DNA of 64,000 bases from Streptomyces sp. WMMC940. GTDB lineage: Bacteria; Actinomycetota; Actinomycetes; Streptomycetales; Streptomycetaceae. The stretch's first letter is position 1. Each line of letters starts with the position of its first letter. Under the pieces are notes generated by a model that was not told the origin of the DNA, did no database searches, and saw only the letters and a program-made list of their open reading frames with translations. Position numbers and translations under genes: made by a program. The stretch covers positions 2,817,501 to 2,881,500 of the forward strand of contig NZ_JAPZBC010000001.1 of assembly GCF_027460265.1 (NCBI RefSeq). The letters are read 5' to 3'. This document shows, piece after piece, positions 33,837 to 42,052 of the stretch.

Positions 33837-34603
33837 TGGCTACCCCGACCATGGACAAGGTGGAGGCAGAGTCCGTCTCCTCCCCCTCCTCCCCGTACAT
33901 CACGGTCACCTTCCGGATCCGCCGCTTCAACCCGGAGATCTCGGACGCGGCGGTCTGGGAGGACTTCCAGATCGAGATCGACCCGAAGGAGCGCGTGCTC
34001 GACGGTCTCCACAAGATCAAGTGGGACGTCGACGGCACGCTGACCTTCCGGCGCTCCTGCGCGCACGGCATCTGCGGCTCCGACGCGATGCGGATCAACG
34101 GCAAGAACAGGCTCGCCTGCAAGACGCTGATCAAGGACATCAACCCGGAGAAGCCCATCACGATCGAGGCCATAAAGGGCCTGACGGTCCTCAAGGACCT
34201 GGTCGTGGACATGGAGCCGTTCTTCCAGGCGTACCGGGACGTCATGCCGTTCCTGGTCACCAAGGGCAACGAGCCGACGCGCGAACGGCTGCAGTCGGCC
34301 GAGGACCGCGAGCGGTTCGACGACACCACCAAGTGCATCCTGTGCGCCGCGTGCACGTCGTCCTGCCCGGTGTTCTGGAACGACGGGCAGTACTTCGGCC
34401 CGGCGGCGATCGTCAACGCGCACCGCTTCATCTTCGACTCGCGTGACGAGGCGGGCGAGCAGCGCCTGGAGATCCTCAACGACAAGGACGGCGTGTGGCG
34501 CTGCCGCACGACGTTCAACTGCACGGACGCCTGCCCGCGTGGCATCGAGGTCACGAAGGCCATCCAGGAGGTCAAGCGCGCGCTGATCACCCGCCGCTTC
34601 TGA
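33836..34603 (+). CDS. sdhB: Succinate dehydrogenase iron-sulfur subunit
   Basis: 255 residues. The [2Fe-2S] site is SCAHGICGSDAMRINGKNRL plus the following AC; the [4Fe-4S] and [3Fe-4S] ligands are CILCAACTSSCPVFW and NCTDACPRG near the C-terminus. It carries electrons from FAD to the quinone in the membrane. Last gene of the operon; a strong terminator follows 22 bp downstream. Confidence 0.97.
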   Translation: MATPTMDKVEAESVSSPSSPYITVTFRIRRFNPEISDAAVWEDFQIEIDPKERVLDGLHKIKWDVDGTLTFRRSCAHGICGSDAMRINGKNRLACKTLIKDINPEKPITIEAIKGLTVLKDLVVDMEPFFQAYRDVMPFLVTKGNEPTRERLQSAEDRERFDDTTKCILCAACTSSCPVFWNDGQYFGPAAIVNAHRFIFDSRDEAGEQRLEILNDKDGVWRCRTTFNCTDACPRGIEVTKAIQEVKRALITRRF

Positions 34604-34625
34604 GCGAAGGGTCAGACGCTCCGTC

Positions 34626-34668
34626 AAGGGCCCGTTTCTGTACGCTCGCCGTACGGGAACGGGCCCTT
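34626..34668 (+). terminator. Terminator of the sdhCDAB operon
   Basis: An inverted repeat AAGGGCCCGTTTC / GGAACGGGCCCTT brackets an inner GTACG-CTCGC-CGTAC stem. Loop and arms span 34626-34668, 22 bp after sdhB. Confidence 0.8.
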
Positions 34669-34732
34669 GCCCTGTGTTTCCGTCACGCGTGCTTGTGCCG
34701 TGCCAGCTTCTGTCATGCGAGAGCGGGGACCG

Positions 34733-35200
34733 ATGAACCAGCCGAACCCCTACCAGGACGGCGGCGACTACCAGTGGGGTCCGGCGGAGCCGCCGGGCGC
34801 ACCCCAGTACGGCCACGGCTTCGCCCCGGCGCCGCTCGCACATGTGGGCGGCCCCGGCGTCCCCCTGCTGGCGATCGGTGACATCGTCGTCCTCCAGGAC
34901 TCCATCGTGACCCCGAACGGGACGCTGCCGCTCAAGGGGGCGGTGTGGAACGTGACGGACATGTCCCGCACGGAGGAGCGGATCCCCACCGTCGGCGTCG
35001 TGCTCGCGGTCGTCTTCGCGGTCTTCTGCCTCCTCGGGCTGCTCTTCCTGCTCATGAAGGAGCGGCGGACGACGGGCTACATCCAGGTCGGCGTCACCAG
35101 CGGCGGCCGCCATCACACGACGCTGGTCCCGGCGACCGGCCCGGACACCCTGTACTGGGTCATGGACCGGATCAACCACGCCCGTGCGCTGAGCGCCTGA
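34733..35200 (+). CDS. Membrane protein of unknown function
   Basis: 155 residues from ATG 34733 with GCGGGG upstream. N-terminal Pro/Gly-rich cytosolic part (MNQPNPYQDGGDYQWGPAEP), a short beta-rich domain (GDIVVLQDSIVTPNGTLPLKG), one TM helix (IPTVGVVLAVVFAVFCLLGL), and a C-terminal domain. The pair of beta segments around a single helix is seen in conserved Streptomyces proteins of unknown role. Confidence 0.8.
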   Translation: MNQPNPYQDGGDYQWGPAEPPGAPQYGHGFAPAPLAHVGGPGVPLLAIGDIVVLQDSIVTPNGTLPLKGAVWNVTDMSRTEERIPTVGVVLAVVFAVFCLLGLLFLLMKERRTTGYIQVGVTSGGRHHTTLVPATGPDTLYWVMDRINHARALSA

Positions 35201-35249
35201 CGCCCCCGGCCCGGCCCGGGCACGACCGGGCGGACCGGGCCACAAGGCG

Positions 35250-36074
35250 TCAGACGGCGGGCGGCACCGGCTCGGCGGCGCCGTGCCGGTGGAGGACGCT
35301 GTCGCGCAGGAAGTCCCGGAGCAGGTCCGTCACCTCGGCCGGACGCTCCAGTGCGGGGAGATGCCCGGCCCAGGGGAGCTCCACGGCGCGCGCTCCCGCT
35401 ATCAGCTCCGCGAGGCGGGCGGACATGTCCCGGAAGTCGTCGAGGTCGTGCCGGCCCGAGACCACGACGGCGGGGGCGGTGATCGCGGCCGGGTCGACGG
35501 GGGGCTCGTCGTCGTCCACGGGCTCCGCACCGGCCTCCTCCGCCTCGGCGTCCGCCGCGAGCTGGAGCTCGAAGGCGTGCCGCTGCATGGCCCGTACGCG
35601 GCCCCGTACGGCCTCGTCGGCCTCCGGGCCCAGCCAGGTGGCCACGTTGAGCTCCACGGCCGCGTCAAGGTCGCCGGCGTCCAGCAGCTCGTCCTCCTCC
35701 TCGTCGAAGGCCAGCAGGCCGGGCCCCGGTTCGTGGCCGGGCAGCGCGGCGCAGAGCAGGGCGAGCGCCGTCACCCGGTCCGGTCGGCTCGCGGCGATCT
35801 CGACGGCGACCCCGCCTCCGAACGAGGCCCCCACGAAGGCCGCGCGCCCGATCCCGAGCGTGTCCAGAAGAGCGAGGACGTCGTCCGCGTCGCGGTAGGG
35901 GCGCAGTGCCTCGGCCGGGGTGTCGCCGAAGCCCCGGAAGTCGGGGCAGACGACCCGGTACCCGGCCCCTGCCAGCGCGTCCCGTAGGTCGTCCCACATC
36001 CGGCGGTCGCAGACCGAGGAATGCAGGAGCACCACCGCGGGGCCGTCCCCCGCCACATCGTGAGCAATGGTCAT
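35250..36074 (-). CDS. Alpha/beta hydrolase
   Basis: 274 residues. The oxyanion motif VVLLHSSVCDRRMWDDL, the nucleophile elbow GASFGGGVAVEIAA (G-A-S-F-G), and the C-terminal WAGHLPALERPAEVTDLLRDFL (catalytic His) are clear; the acid is DVSGRHDLDDF. It is cytosolic, without a signal. I set the start at ATG 36074 (MTIAHDVAG) on a TAGGGT-CGGCCGG-ATG leaderless promoter. An acidic insert (EEEDELLDAGDLDAA) lies in the lid. Substrate unknown. Confidence 0.88.
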   Translation of the reverse strand: MTIAHDVAGDGPAVVLLHSSVCDRRMWDDLRDALAGAGYRVVCPDFRGFGDTPAEALRPYRDADDVLALLDTLGIGRAAFVGASFGGGVAVEIAASRPDRVTALALLCAALPGHEPGPGLLAFDEEEDELLDAGDLDAAVELNVATWLGPEADEAVRGRVRAMQRHAFELQLAADAEAEEAGAEPVDDDEPPVDPAAITAPAVVVSGRHDLDDFRDMSARLAELIAGARAVELPWAGHLPALERPAEVTDLLRDFLRDSVLHRHGAAEPVPPAV

Positions 36075-36081
36075 CCGGCCG

Positions 36082-36087
36082 ACCCTA
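36082..36087 (-). promoter_or_regulatory. Leaderless -10 (TAGGGT) of the alpha/beta hydrolase gene
   Basis: TAGGGT on the minus strand is 7 nt before ATG 36074. Confidence 0.55.
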
Positions 36088-36135
36088 CGGGCCACGAGCG
36101 GGCGGCGCCCCTCGTTTTCCCGCACCCCGAAGCGA

Positions 36136-36195
36136 CTTGAACACGTTCAAGAAGAGGGCTACAGTCCTCGACAAGACCTTTTGAACACGTTCAAA
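36136..36195 (+). promoter_or_regulatory. TetR-type promoter with two matching operators
   Basis: Operator 1 CTTGAAC-AC-GTTCAAG at 36136-36151 contains the -35 TTGAAC (36137-36142). A 17-bp spacer leads to the -10 TACAGT (36160-36165). Operator 2 TTTGAAC-AC-GTTCAAA at 36180-36195 lies just after the expected transcription start and before GGAGG. Both share the 12-bp core TGAACACGTTCA. A dimer bound at either site would block initiation or elongation. The TetR gene at the end of this operon is the obvious regulator. Confidence 0.7.
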
Positions 36196-36207
36196 GGAGG
36201 GTGGGGA

Positions 36208-36642
36208 ATGGACCTCGCTGTCGTCGCGTACGTCGTCTACCTGCTGATCAGCGTCGCGCTCACCATCTGGGTGGCCCGCACGCTCAGCCGGAACGGACGG
36301 ATCTTTCTCTCCGACGTGCTGCACGGGAACGAGCAGCTCGCGGACGCCGTGAACCATCTGCTGGTGGTGGGCTTCTACCTCGTCAACTTCGGCTTCGTCG
36401 CCCTCTACCTCAGCCAGGACGACGCCGTGGCCGACGCCCGCCGGCTGTTCGAGGCGCTCTCGGTGAAGCTCGGGGTGGTCCTGCTCGTCCTCGGGGTGAT
36501 GCACCTCGCCAACGTCTACGTGCTCAACAAGATCCGCCGGCGCGGTGTGATGGAACGCGAGCACACCCCGCCGGTTCCGCCGCAGGGCTGGACCGGACCG
36601 GCCGACAAGGGTCCCTGGGCCGCGCCCGCGACGGGTGCGTGA
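36208..36642 (+). CDS. Small membrane protein in a TetR-controlled operon
   Basis: 144 residues with GGAGG 8 nt before ATG. Helices near residues 5-25, 48-68 and 84-108; NHLLVVGFYLVNFGFVALYL and VVLLVLGVMHLANVYVLNKI. A short Pro-rich C-terminus. The family is not firmly recognised. It is the first gene after the double-operator promoter and overlaps the next gene by GTGA. Confidence 0.8.
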   Translation: MDLAVVAYVVYLLISVALTIWVARTLSRNGRIFLSDVLHGNEQLADAVNHLLVVGFYLVNFGFVALYLSQDDAVADARRLFEALSVKLGVVLLVLGVMHLANVYVLNKIRRRGVMEREHTPPVPPQGWTGPADKGPWAAPATGA

Positions 36643-37046
36643 GCACCGTGGGGGTCCCCGTGAAGCGGCTGACCGTGCTGTACGACGCCCAGTGCCCGCT
36701 CTGCGTCCATCTGCGCCACTGGCTGCTGCGGCAGCGGCAGCTCGTCCCGCTGGACCTCGTCCCGGCGGCGTCCGTGGAGGCCAGGCGTCGCTTCCCGGCC
36801 CTCGACCACGAGAGCACCCTGAGGGAGATCACGGTGATCGGCGACCGGGGCCAGGTCTACCGGGCCGCCTCCGCCTGGATCGTCTGCCTCTGGGCACTGG
36901 CCGAGCACCGGCCCAAGGCCCACTGGCTGAGCACCCCCGCCGGCCGGCCCTTCGCCAAGGTGACGGTCCTCGCCGCGGCCAAGTACCGGGAGATGACGGC
37001 CGCCTCCTGCGAAGGGCGGTGCGAGGTCCCGGTCCCGCCCGGCTAG
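36639..37046 (+). CDS. DCC1-like thiol-disulfide oxidoreductase (DUF393)
   Basis: 135 residues from GTG 36639, overlapping the preceding stop (GTGA). DAQCPLC (residues 16-22) is the DxxCxxC motif of DUF393, a thioredoxin-related fold near the N-terminus. EITVIGDRGQVYRAASAWIV and WLSTPAGRPFAKV are typical. Such proteins are thought to act in thiol-disulfide exchange, but the partner is unknown. GTG 36660 is an alternative start. Confidence 0.85.
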   Translation: MSTVGVPVKRLTVLYDAQCPLCVHLRHWLLRQRQLVPLDLVPAASVEARRRFPALDHESTLREITVIGDRGQVYRAASAWIVCLWALAEHRPKAHWLSTPAGRPFAKVTVLAAAKYREMTAASCEGRCEVPVPPG

Positions 37047-37049
37047 GCT
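37044..37049 (+). promoter_or_regulatory. Leaderless -10 (TAGGCT) in front of the TetR gene
   Basis: TAGGCT (37044-37049) overlaps the TAG stop of the upstream gene and lies 8 nt before GTG 37058. It gives the regulator its own promoter in addition to operon read-through. Confidence 0.5.
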
Positions 37050-37057
37050 CACTCACC

Positions 37058-37915
37058 GTGAACGACGTGACGGACGAGAAGCAGGACCGGGCCGGAAAGC
37101 CCGCGAAGAGCGAGCAGACCCGCACCCTCATCCTCGAGACCGCCCTCCGGCTCTTCCAGGAGCGCGGCTACGACAAGACGACGATGCGGGCCATCGCCCA
37201 GGAGGCCGGGGTCTCCGTGGGAAACGCCTACTACTACTTCTCCTCCAAGGAACACCTCGTCCAGGGCTTCTACGACCGGATCGCCGAGCAGCACCGGGCG
37301 GCTGTCGCGGAGGTCCTGGACGGCGGCGAGAAGGACCTCGTGGCACGTATCCGGGGGGTCCTGCTCGCCTGGCTGGACATCGCCGAGCCCTACCACGAGT
37401 TCGCGTCCCAGTTCTTCAAGAACGCGGCCGACCCGGACAGTCCGCTCAGTCCCTTCTCCCCGGAGTCGGAGGGCCCGCGGGAGGCGGCCATCGACGTCCA
37501 CCGGCAGGTGCTGTCCGGGGCCTCCGTCAAGGTCGACCCCGAACTGGCCGACGCCCTCCCGCGGTTGCTCTGGCTCCAGCAGATGGGGCTCGTCCTGTTC
37601 TGGGTGTACGACCGCTCCGAGGGCTGCGCCAACAGCCGCCGCCTCGTCGAGCGGCTCGCGCCGGTCACCGCCCGGGCGGTCTCGCTCTCCCGGTTCCGCA
37701 TCCTGCGCCCCCTCGTACAGGAAACCCACGAGTTGCTGCGGGACTTCATGCCGACGGCCGCGGGCATGGCCGCCTCGGGCATGCCCGGGCGGAAGGCGGA
37801 CCGGAAGGCGGACCGGAAGTCCTCCGCCGCGGACGACGGCGGAGGTGGGAGCGGAGGGAAGGAAGCGAAGGAGAGCCGGGGCAGGGGCCGCCGCCGGGAA
37901 CGCGGGACGGCGTGA
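37058..37915 (+). CDS. TetR-family transcriptional regulator
   Basis: 285 residues. N-terminal HTH: RTLILETALRLFQERGYDKT, TMRAIAQEAGVSVGNAYYYF and SSKEHLVQGFY, with the recognition helix VGNAYYYF. The C-terminal all-helical ligand/dimer domain runs to about residue 230, followed by a Lys/Arg/Gly-rich tail (about 45 residues) that is unusual. It is the third gene of the operon whose promoter carries two CTTGAAC-type operators; autoregulation is likely. Ligand unknown. Confidence 0.94.
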   Translation: MNDVTDEKQDRAGKPAKSEQTRTLILETALRLFQERGYDKTTMRAIAQEAGVSVGNAYYYFSSKEHLVQGFYDRIAEQHRAAVAEVLDGGEKDLVARIRGVLLAWLDIAEPYHEFASQFFKNAADPDSPLSPFSPESEGPREAAIDVHRQVLSGASVKVDPELADALPRLLWLQQMGLVLFWVYDRSEGCANSRRLVERLAPVTARAVSLSRFRILRPLVQETHELLRDFMPTAAGMAASGMPGRKADRKADRKSSAADDGGGGSGGKEAKESRGRGRRRERGTA

Positions 37916-38000
37916 ACCCGGCCGGACGGCTCGCGCGGTCCTTACGTGCCGGCGGGGCGTGCTCCTTCCTCCGACGCGGTACGGGTGGTCCCGGTTGCGG

Positions 38001-39476
38001 TCAGGCCTCGCGGGAGGCGAGCTCCACCACGGTGATGTCGGAGGGGGCGCCGACCCTCACCGGCGGTCCCCAGGCCCCGGCCCCGCGCGAGACGTAGAGC
38101 TGGGTGTCGCCGTACCGCTCCAGACCCGCCAGGGTCGGATTGGCCAGGTCCGCGATGTAGTTGGCGGGCCAGAGCTGGCCGCCGTGGGTGTGGCCGGAGA
38201 GCTGGAGGTCCACTCCGTGGCGCACGGCCTCGTGGATGACGACCGGCTGGTGGGCGAGGAGCACGGCGGCACGGCTGCGGTCGCGGTCGCCGAGCGCCCG
38301 TGCGAAGTCCGGGCCCTGGCCCTCGCGTTCGCCCGCCACGTCGTCGACCCCGGCGAGGTCGAAGCCGGCGATCTCGACGCGGTCGTTGCGCAGCGGGGTC
38401 AGTCCGAGCTCGCGCACATGGTCGACCCAGGCGTCGGCGCCGGAGAAGTACTCGTGGTTGCCGGTGACGAAGAACGAGCCGTCGCGAGCGCGGAGCCCGG
38501 CGAGGGGTTCGGCGGCGTTTCCGAGGTCGGCGACGCTGCCGTCGACCAGGTCCCCGACGACGGCGACGAGATCGGGCTGCGTGGCGTTGATCGCGTCCAC
38601 GATCCGCAGGGTGTGGGCGCGGCCCAGGACCGGCCCGAGGTGGATGTCGCTCACGACCGCGATCCGGTAGCCGTGCGTGCCCCGCGCGAGCTTCGCGAGC
38701 GGCACGGTGACACGCTTCACGCTCGGTCCGCGCAGGACGCCGTACGTCCCGTGGCCGACGGTCGCCGCGGCCGCGGCGACGGCCGCCCCACCGACGATCC
38801 GCGCCACGAACAGCCTGCGCGACACTCCGGCCGCGGGGCGCCCCTCCTCCGGCGGAGCGTCCGGTGCTTCGGGTGCTTCGGGTGCGTCGGGTGCGTCGGG
38901 TGCCGGACCGCCGTCGGTGCGGGCGGCTCCGCCCGGCGTCTCCTCGACCGCCGCGGCGACCGCGGTGGCCGTTCCCGGACCGGCGTCGGACGAGGCCGGT
39001 TCCGCGGCCGTCGCGGGGCCTGCGGTCGCGGGGCCTGCGGTCGCGCCGCCGGACGGACGGCCGGCCGGGCCCGGGACTGCCTGGTTCACGGACGCCCCGG
39101 GGGGCGCGGACGTGTCGGGCACCCCGGCCGGCGGGGTCCCGGGTGCACGGCCGCCCGCACGGCGGACCAGGGCACGGCGCAGGAGGGGGCGCACGGCCTC
39201 GCCCGCCACCAGGGCGAGCGTCAGGTACAGCAGCGCGGCGAGCCAGAGGTAGCCCGGCCACGCGAAGGTCTGCTGAAGCCAGAAGGGCGCGTCCGCCCGG
39301 CTGGAGACGAACGCGCCGACGGTGAGCAGCGGCAGCACGACCACGGCCGCCGTGCCCGTACGGCGGGCCGCACCGGGCCCGGCCGTCGTGTCGCGGACCA
39401 GGCGCCGCCAGACGTACCAGTGCACCGTCACCAGCAGGGTGACGACGGCAGCGATCACAAGCAGGACGACCAGCAC
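38001..39476 (-). CDS. Membrane-anchored metallophosphoesterase
   Basis: 491 residues. Four N-terminal helices (about residues 1-110), a long Pro/Ala/Glu linker (residues 110-230) with DAP/EAP repeats, a further hydrophobic segment with Tat-like RRLFVARIVGGAAV, and the calcineurin-type domain: VVSDIHLGPV, AVVGDLVDGSV, VTGNHEYF, LLAHQPV and SGHTHGGQLW, which supply the dinuclear metal ligands. In the YkoQ/YaeI-type group, extracellular phosphoesterase activity is proposed. Substrate unknown. Confidence 0.92.
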   Translation of the reverse strand: MLVVLLVIAAVVTLLVTVHWYVWRRLVRDTTAGPGAARRTGTAAVVVLPLLTVGAFVSSRADAPFWLQQTFAWPGYLWLAALLYLTLALVAGEAVRPLLRRALVRRAGGRAPGTPPAGVPDTSAPPGASVNQAVPGPAGRPSGGATAGPATAGPATAAEPASSDAGPGTATAVAAAVEETPGGAARTDGGPAPDAPDAPEAPEAPDAPPEEGRPAAGVSRRLFVARIVGGAAVAAAAATVGHGTYGVLRGPSVKRVTVPLAKLARGTHGYRIAVVSDIHLGPVLGRAHTLRIVDAINATQPDLVAVVGDLVDGSVADLGNAAEPLAGLRARDGSFFVTGNHEYFSGADAWVDHVRELGLTPLRNDRVEIAGFDLAGVDDVAGEREGQGPDFARALGDRDRSRAAVLLAHQPVVIHEAVRHGVDLQLSGHTHGGQLWPANYIADLANPTLAGLERYGDTQLYVSRGAGAWGPPVRVGAPSDITVVELASREA

Positions 39477-39488
39477 GGCACCGTTCCC

Positions 39489-39734
39489 CTATTCGCGGTC
39501 GCGGCGCAATGCGCGTACGCCACGCAACCCGATGACCCCGACGGCCGTCCCCAGGAGCAGGGACGTGACGGCGAGCAGCAGATGGACCCAGAAGTACGCA
39601 GTCGGGTCACCGGCGTCGTCGAAGGCGAGGCCGCTCGCGTCCTGCCACAGGTTCTTGACGAAAGTGACCCAGATGACCCAGCTCCACACCCCGAACGCGA
39701 GCAGGAACCAGGAGACGGGGCGACTGAGCTTCAT
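39489..39734 (-). CDS. SCO4848-family small membrane protein
   Basis: 81 residues from ATG 39734. Two helices: VSWFLLAFGVWSWVIWVTFV and AYFWVHLLLAVTSLLLGTAV, joined by a polar loop (KNLWQDASGLAFDDAGDPT). The short sequence with WxxxF/W-rich first helix matches the conserved SCO4848 family in Streptomyces. Function unknown. It lies 12 bp upstream of the metallophosphoesterase, same strand. Confidence 0.85.
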   Translation of the reverse strand: MKLSRPVSWFLLAFGVWSWVIWVTFVKNLWQDASGLAFDDAGDPTAYFWVHLLLAVTSLLLGTAVGVIGLRGVRALRRDRE

Positions 39735-39911
39735 GGACTCAGTATCGCCGCAGTCCCCTGCACCGGAGCGGCGGGGTCCGGTGCCGCCGGAAGCCGGTTC
39801 CGCGCCCGCGGCAACCGGAGCCTCGGCGTCCGCCCCGGGCCGGGCTGGGCTGTACCGGCGGAGCTCGCGGCGGGTCACCCGGCCGGTGTCGGAGCCGTCG
39901 TCGCCTCCATG

Positions 39912-39917
39912 TACGTT
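39912..39917 (+). promoter_or_regulatory. Leaderless -10 (TACGTT) for the carboxypeptidase gene
   Basis: TACGTT is 7 nt before GTG 39925; no ribosome site is present. Confidence 0.5.
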
Positions 39918-39924
39918 CTCGTCC

Positions 39925-41184
39925 GTGTCTGCCTTGAGGAAGACCGCACTGACGGTCGCCGCCGCCGCGTTGCTGCCCGCGCTCACCGCCGTACCCGCGA
40001 CCGCCGCGGCCAAGGCCGGCACCCAGGACGAGAAGGCCCCCAACCCCCCGTCGGTGATGTCCACCGTCGGCGGCGCGCAGCTCGGCAGGCCCGGCACCCA
40101 GGTCAGGCTCGCGGCGGGCGCGCCCGTCCTCCCCAAGGGTGTGACGGGCCGGTCCTGGATCGTCGCGGACGCCGAGAGCGGCGAGGTGCTGGCCGCGCAC
40201 AACGCGCACTGGCGCCTGCCTCCCGCCTCCACGCTGAAGATGCTGTTCGCGGACACGGTGCTGCCCAAGCTGTCCAAGGACCAGAAGCACACGGTCACCC
40301 GGGGCGAGCTCGACGGCGTCGGCGTGGGCAGCAGCCTCGTGGGCATCAAGGAGAACCAGACCTACTCCGTCCACGATCTGTGGCTCGGGGTGTTCCTCCG
40401 CTCGGGCAACGACGCGGTCCACGTGCTGTCCGAGATGAACGGCGGCATCCCGCGGACCGTGCAGGAGATGCAGGAGCACGCGGAGGAGCTGCAGGCCCTC
40501 GACACCCATGTCGTCACGCCGGACGGATACGACGAGAAGGGCCAGGTGTCGAGCGCGTACGACCTGACCCTGATCGCCCGGAGCGGTCTGCAGAAGAAGG
40601 ACTTCCGGGAGTACTGCGCGACCCCCCGCGCCCAGTTCCCGGGCGAGCAGAAGCCGGGCAGGAAGCGCGAGTCGTTCCAGATCCAGAACACCAACCGCCT
40701 GCTGACCGGTGACTTCGGCGTCGCCCCGTACCAGGGCATCGCGGGGGTGAAGAACGGCAGCACCACGCTCGCCGGATCCACCTTCACCGGGGTGGCGGAA
40801 CGCAACGGCAAGGTGCTGCTGGTCACGGTGATGAACCCGTCGTCGAAGGAGGGCCACGCGGTCTACAAGGAGACCGCCCGGCTGCTCGACTGGGGCTTCG
40901 CCGCGGCCGGGAAGGTGGAGCCGGTCGGCGAGCTGGTGCCGCCGAAGTCGGCGGACACGGGCGCGACGGGCGACTCCGACGGGCCTTCGCCGGCCGGTGA
41001 GGAGGGCGGGCAGAGCCGGCACGGCCCGGACGAGGCGTCCGCCGCAGGCCACGGCGAGTCCACGGGCGCGGGCATCGCCGTCTCGGTCGCCATCGTCGCG
41101 CTGGTGCTGCTCGCGGTCGGCGGGTTCCTGGTCAACCGGCGCTGGCCGCTGCCCGATCTGGCCCGTCGTCTGCCTCGCCGCTGA
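39925..41184 (+). CDS. D-alanyl-D-alanine carboxypeptidase (penicillin-binding protein)
   Basis: 419 residues. Signal peptide (VSALRKTALTVAAAALLPAL) cleaved after ATAAA. The serine active site is PPASTLKMLFAD (SxxK); SGNDAVHVL is the SxN motif. The third motif reads KNGST instead of the usual KTG, a conservative change seen in some actinobacterial PBPs. A C-terminal Pro/Gly/His-rich linker ends in a TM anchor (GIAVSVAIVALVLLAVGG) and a basic tail. It trims pentapeptide side chains outside the cell. The 3' end overlaps the convergent BrkB gene by 53 bp. Confidence 0.92.
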   Translation: MSALRKTALTVAAAALLPALTAVPATAAAKAGTQDEKAPNPPSVMSTVGGAQLGRPGTQVRLAAGAPVLPKGVTGRSWIVADAESGEVLAAHNAHWRLPPASTLKMLFADTVLPKLSKDQKHTVTRGELDGVGVGSSLVGIKENQTYSVHDLWLGVFLRSGNDAVHVLSEMNGGIPRTVQEMQEHAEELQALDTHVVTPDGYDEKGQVSSAYDLTLIARSGLQKKDFREYCATPRAQFPGEQKPGRKRESFQIQNTNRLLTGDFGVAPYQGIAGVKNGSTTLAGSTFTGVAERNGKVLLVTVMNPSSKEGHAVYKETARLLDWGFAAAGKVEPVGELVPPKSADTGATGDSDGPSPAGEEGGQSRHGPDEASAAGHGESTGAGIAVSVAIVALVLLAVGGFLVNRRWPLPDLARRLPRR

Positions 41185-42052
41185 CGGGTTCCTCCGCGCC
41201 GGAGCCGCTGCCCGTCGCCGTCCAGGCGGCGCAGTACAGCAGCAGCTTCGCCGTGAAGTTGATCCACAGCAGCAGGGCGACGGGCACACCGAACGCGCCG
41301 TACATCGAGTTCGCCGCCACCCCGGAGATGTAGCCGCTGAGCAGCAGCTTCAGCAGCTCGAAGCCGATGGCCCCGATCAGCGCCGCCACGATCAGCCGGC
41401 GGCGCGGGGGATGGACGCCGGGCAGCAGTGTCAGGACGTACAGCAGCATCAGGAAGTCGGCGACGACCGCGACGACGAGGGCGGCGGTCTGCAGCAGCAT
41501 GCCGCCCGCCCCGTCGCGGTCGATGCCGATCTGGTCCGCCGTCCAGCCGACGGCGGTGGACCCGAGCGCCGACGCGGCGAACGATGCCAGCACCACGGCG
41601 CCGAGGCCGAGCAGGACCACCGCGTCCTTGCCCTTGCGGACCAGCGGGTTGCCGTCCTCCTTGTCGTCGAGACCCCAGACGACGCGCAGGCACTCCCGCA
41701 TCGAGCCGACCCAGCCGATGCCGGTGAGCAGCAGCAGCGCACCGGCGATCAGTCCGACGGTGCCGGCGTTGTCCACCAGCGCGCCGAGGTCGAGCTGGTC
41801 CGAGATGCCCGGCACCTGCTCGGTCAGCTTCCCTTGCAGGGACTTCAGCCGCTCCTTGCCCACGAGCCCGGCACCGATCGCGGCGGCGACGGTGATCAGC
41901 GGGAACAGCGCGAGGAAGCTGATGAAGGTGATCGCCGCGGCCAGCCGGGTCCAGCGCGCCTCGTCGAGCGTCTCGTACGAGCGCCATGCGTGCGTCCGCA
42001 TCAGCCGCTGCACGAGTGGTCCGATGCCGGGAAGCCGGGTCAGCCAGTCCAT
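41132..42052 (-). CDS. YihY/BrkB-family membrane protein
   Basis: 306 residues, five or six predicted helices. AITFISFLALFPLITVAAAI, followed by GLVGKERLKSLQGKL, and later ANSMYGAFGVPVALLLWINF are the BrkB/YihY core. Function is unclear: once thought to be RNase BN, now regarded as a membrane protein of unknown role. It overlaps the GtrA gene stop by 13 bp and the PBP gene on the other strand by 53 bp. Confidence 0.9.
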   Translation of the reverse strand: MDWLTRLPGIGPLVQRLMRTHAWRSYETLDEARWTRLAAAITFISFLALFPLITVAAAIGAGLVGKERLKSLQGKLTEQVPGISDQLDLGALVDNAGTVGLIAGALLLLTGIGWVGSMRECLRVVWGLDDKEDGNPLVRKGKDAVVLLGLGAVVLASFAASALGSTAVGWTADQIGIDRDGAGGMLLQTAALVVAVVADFLMLLYVLTLLPGVHPPRRRLIVAALIGAIGFELLKLLLSGYISGVAANSMYGAFGVPVALLLWINFTAKLLLYCAAWTATGSGSGAEEPVSGEADDGPDRAAASAG

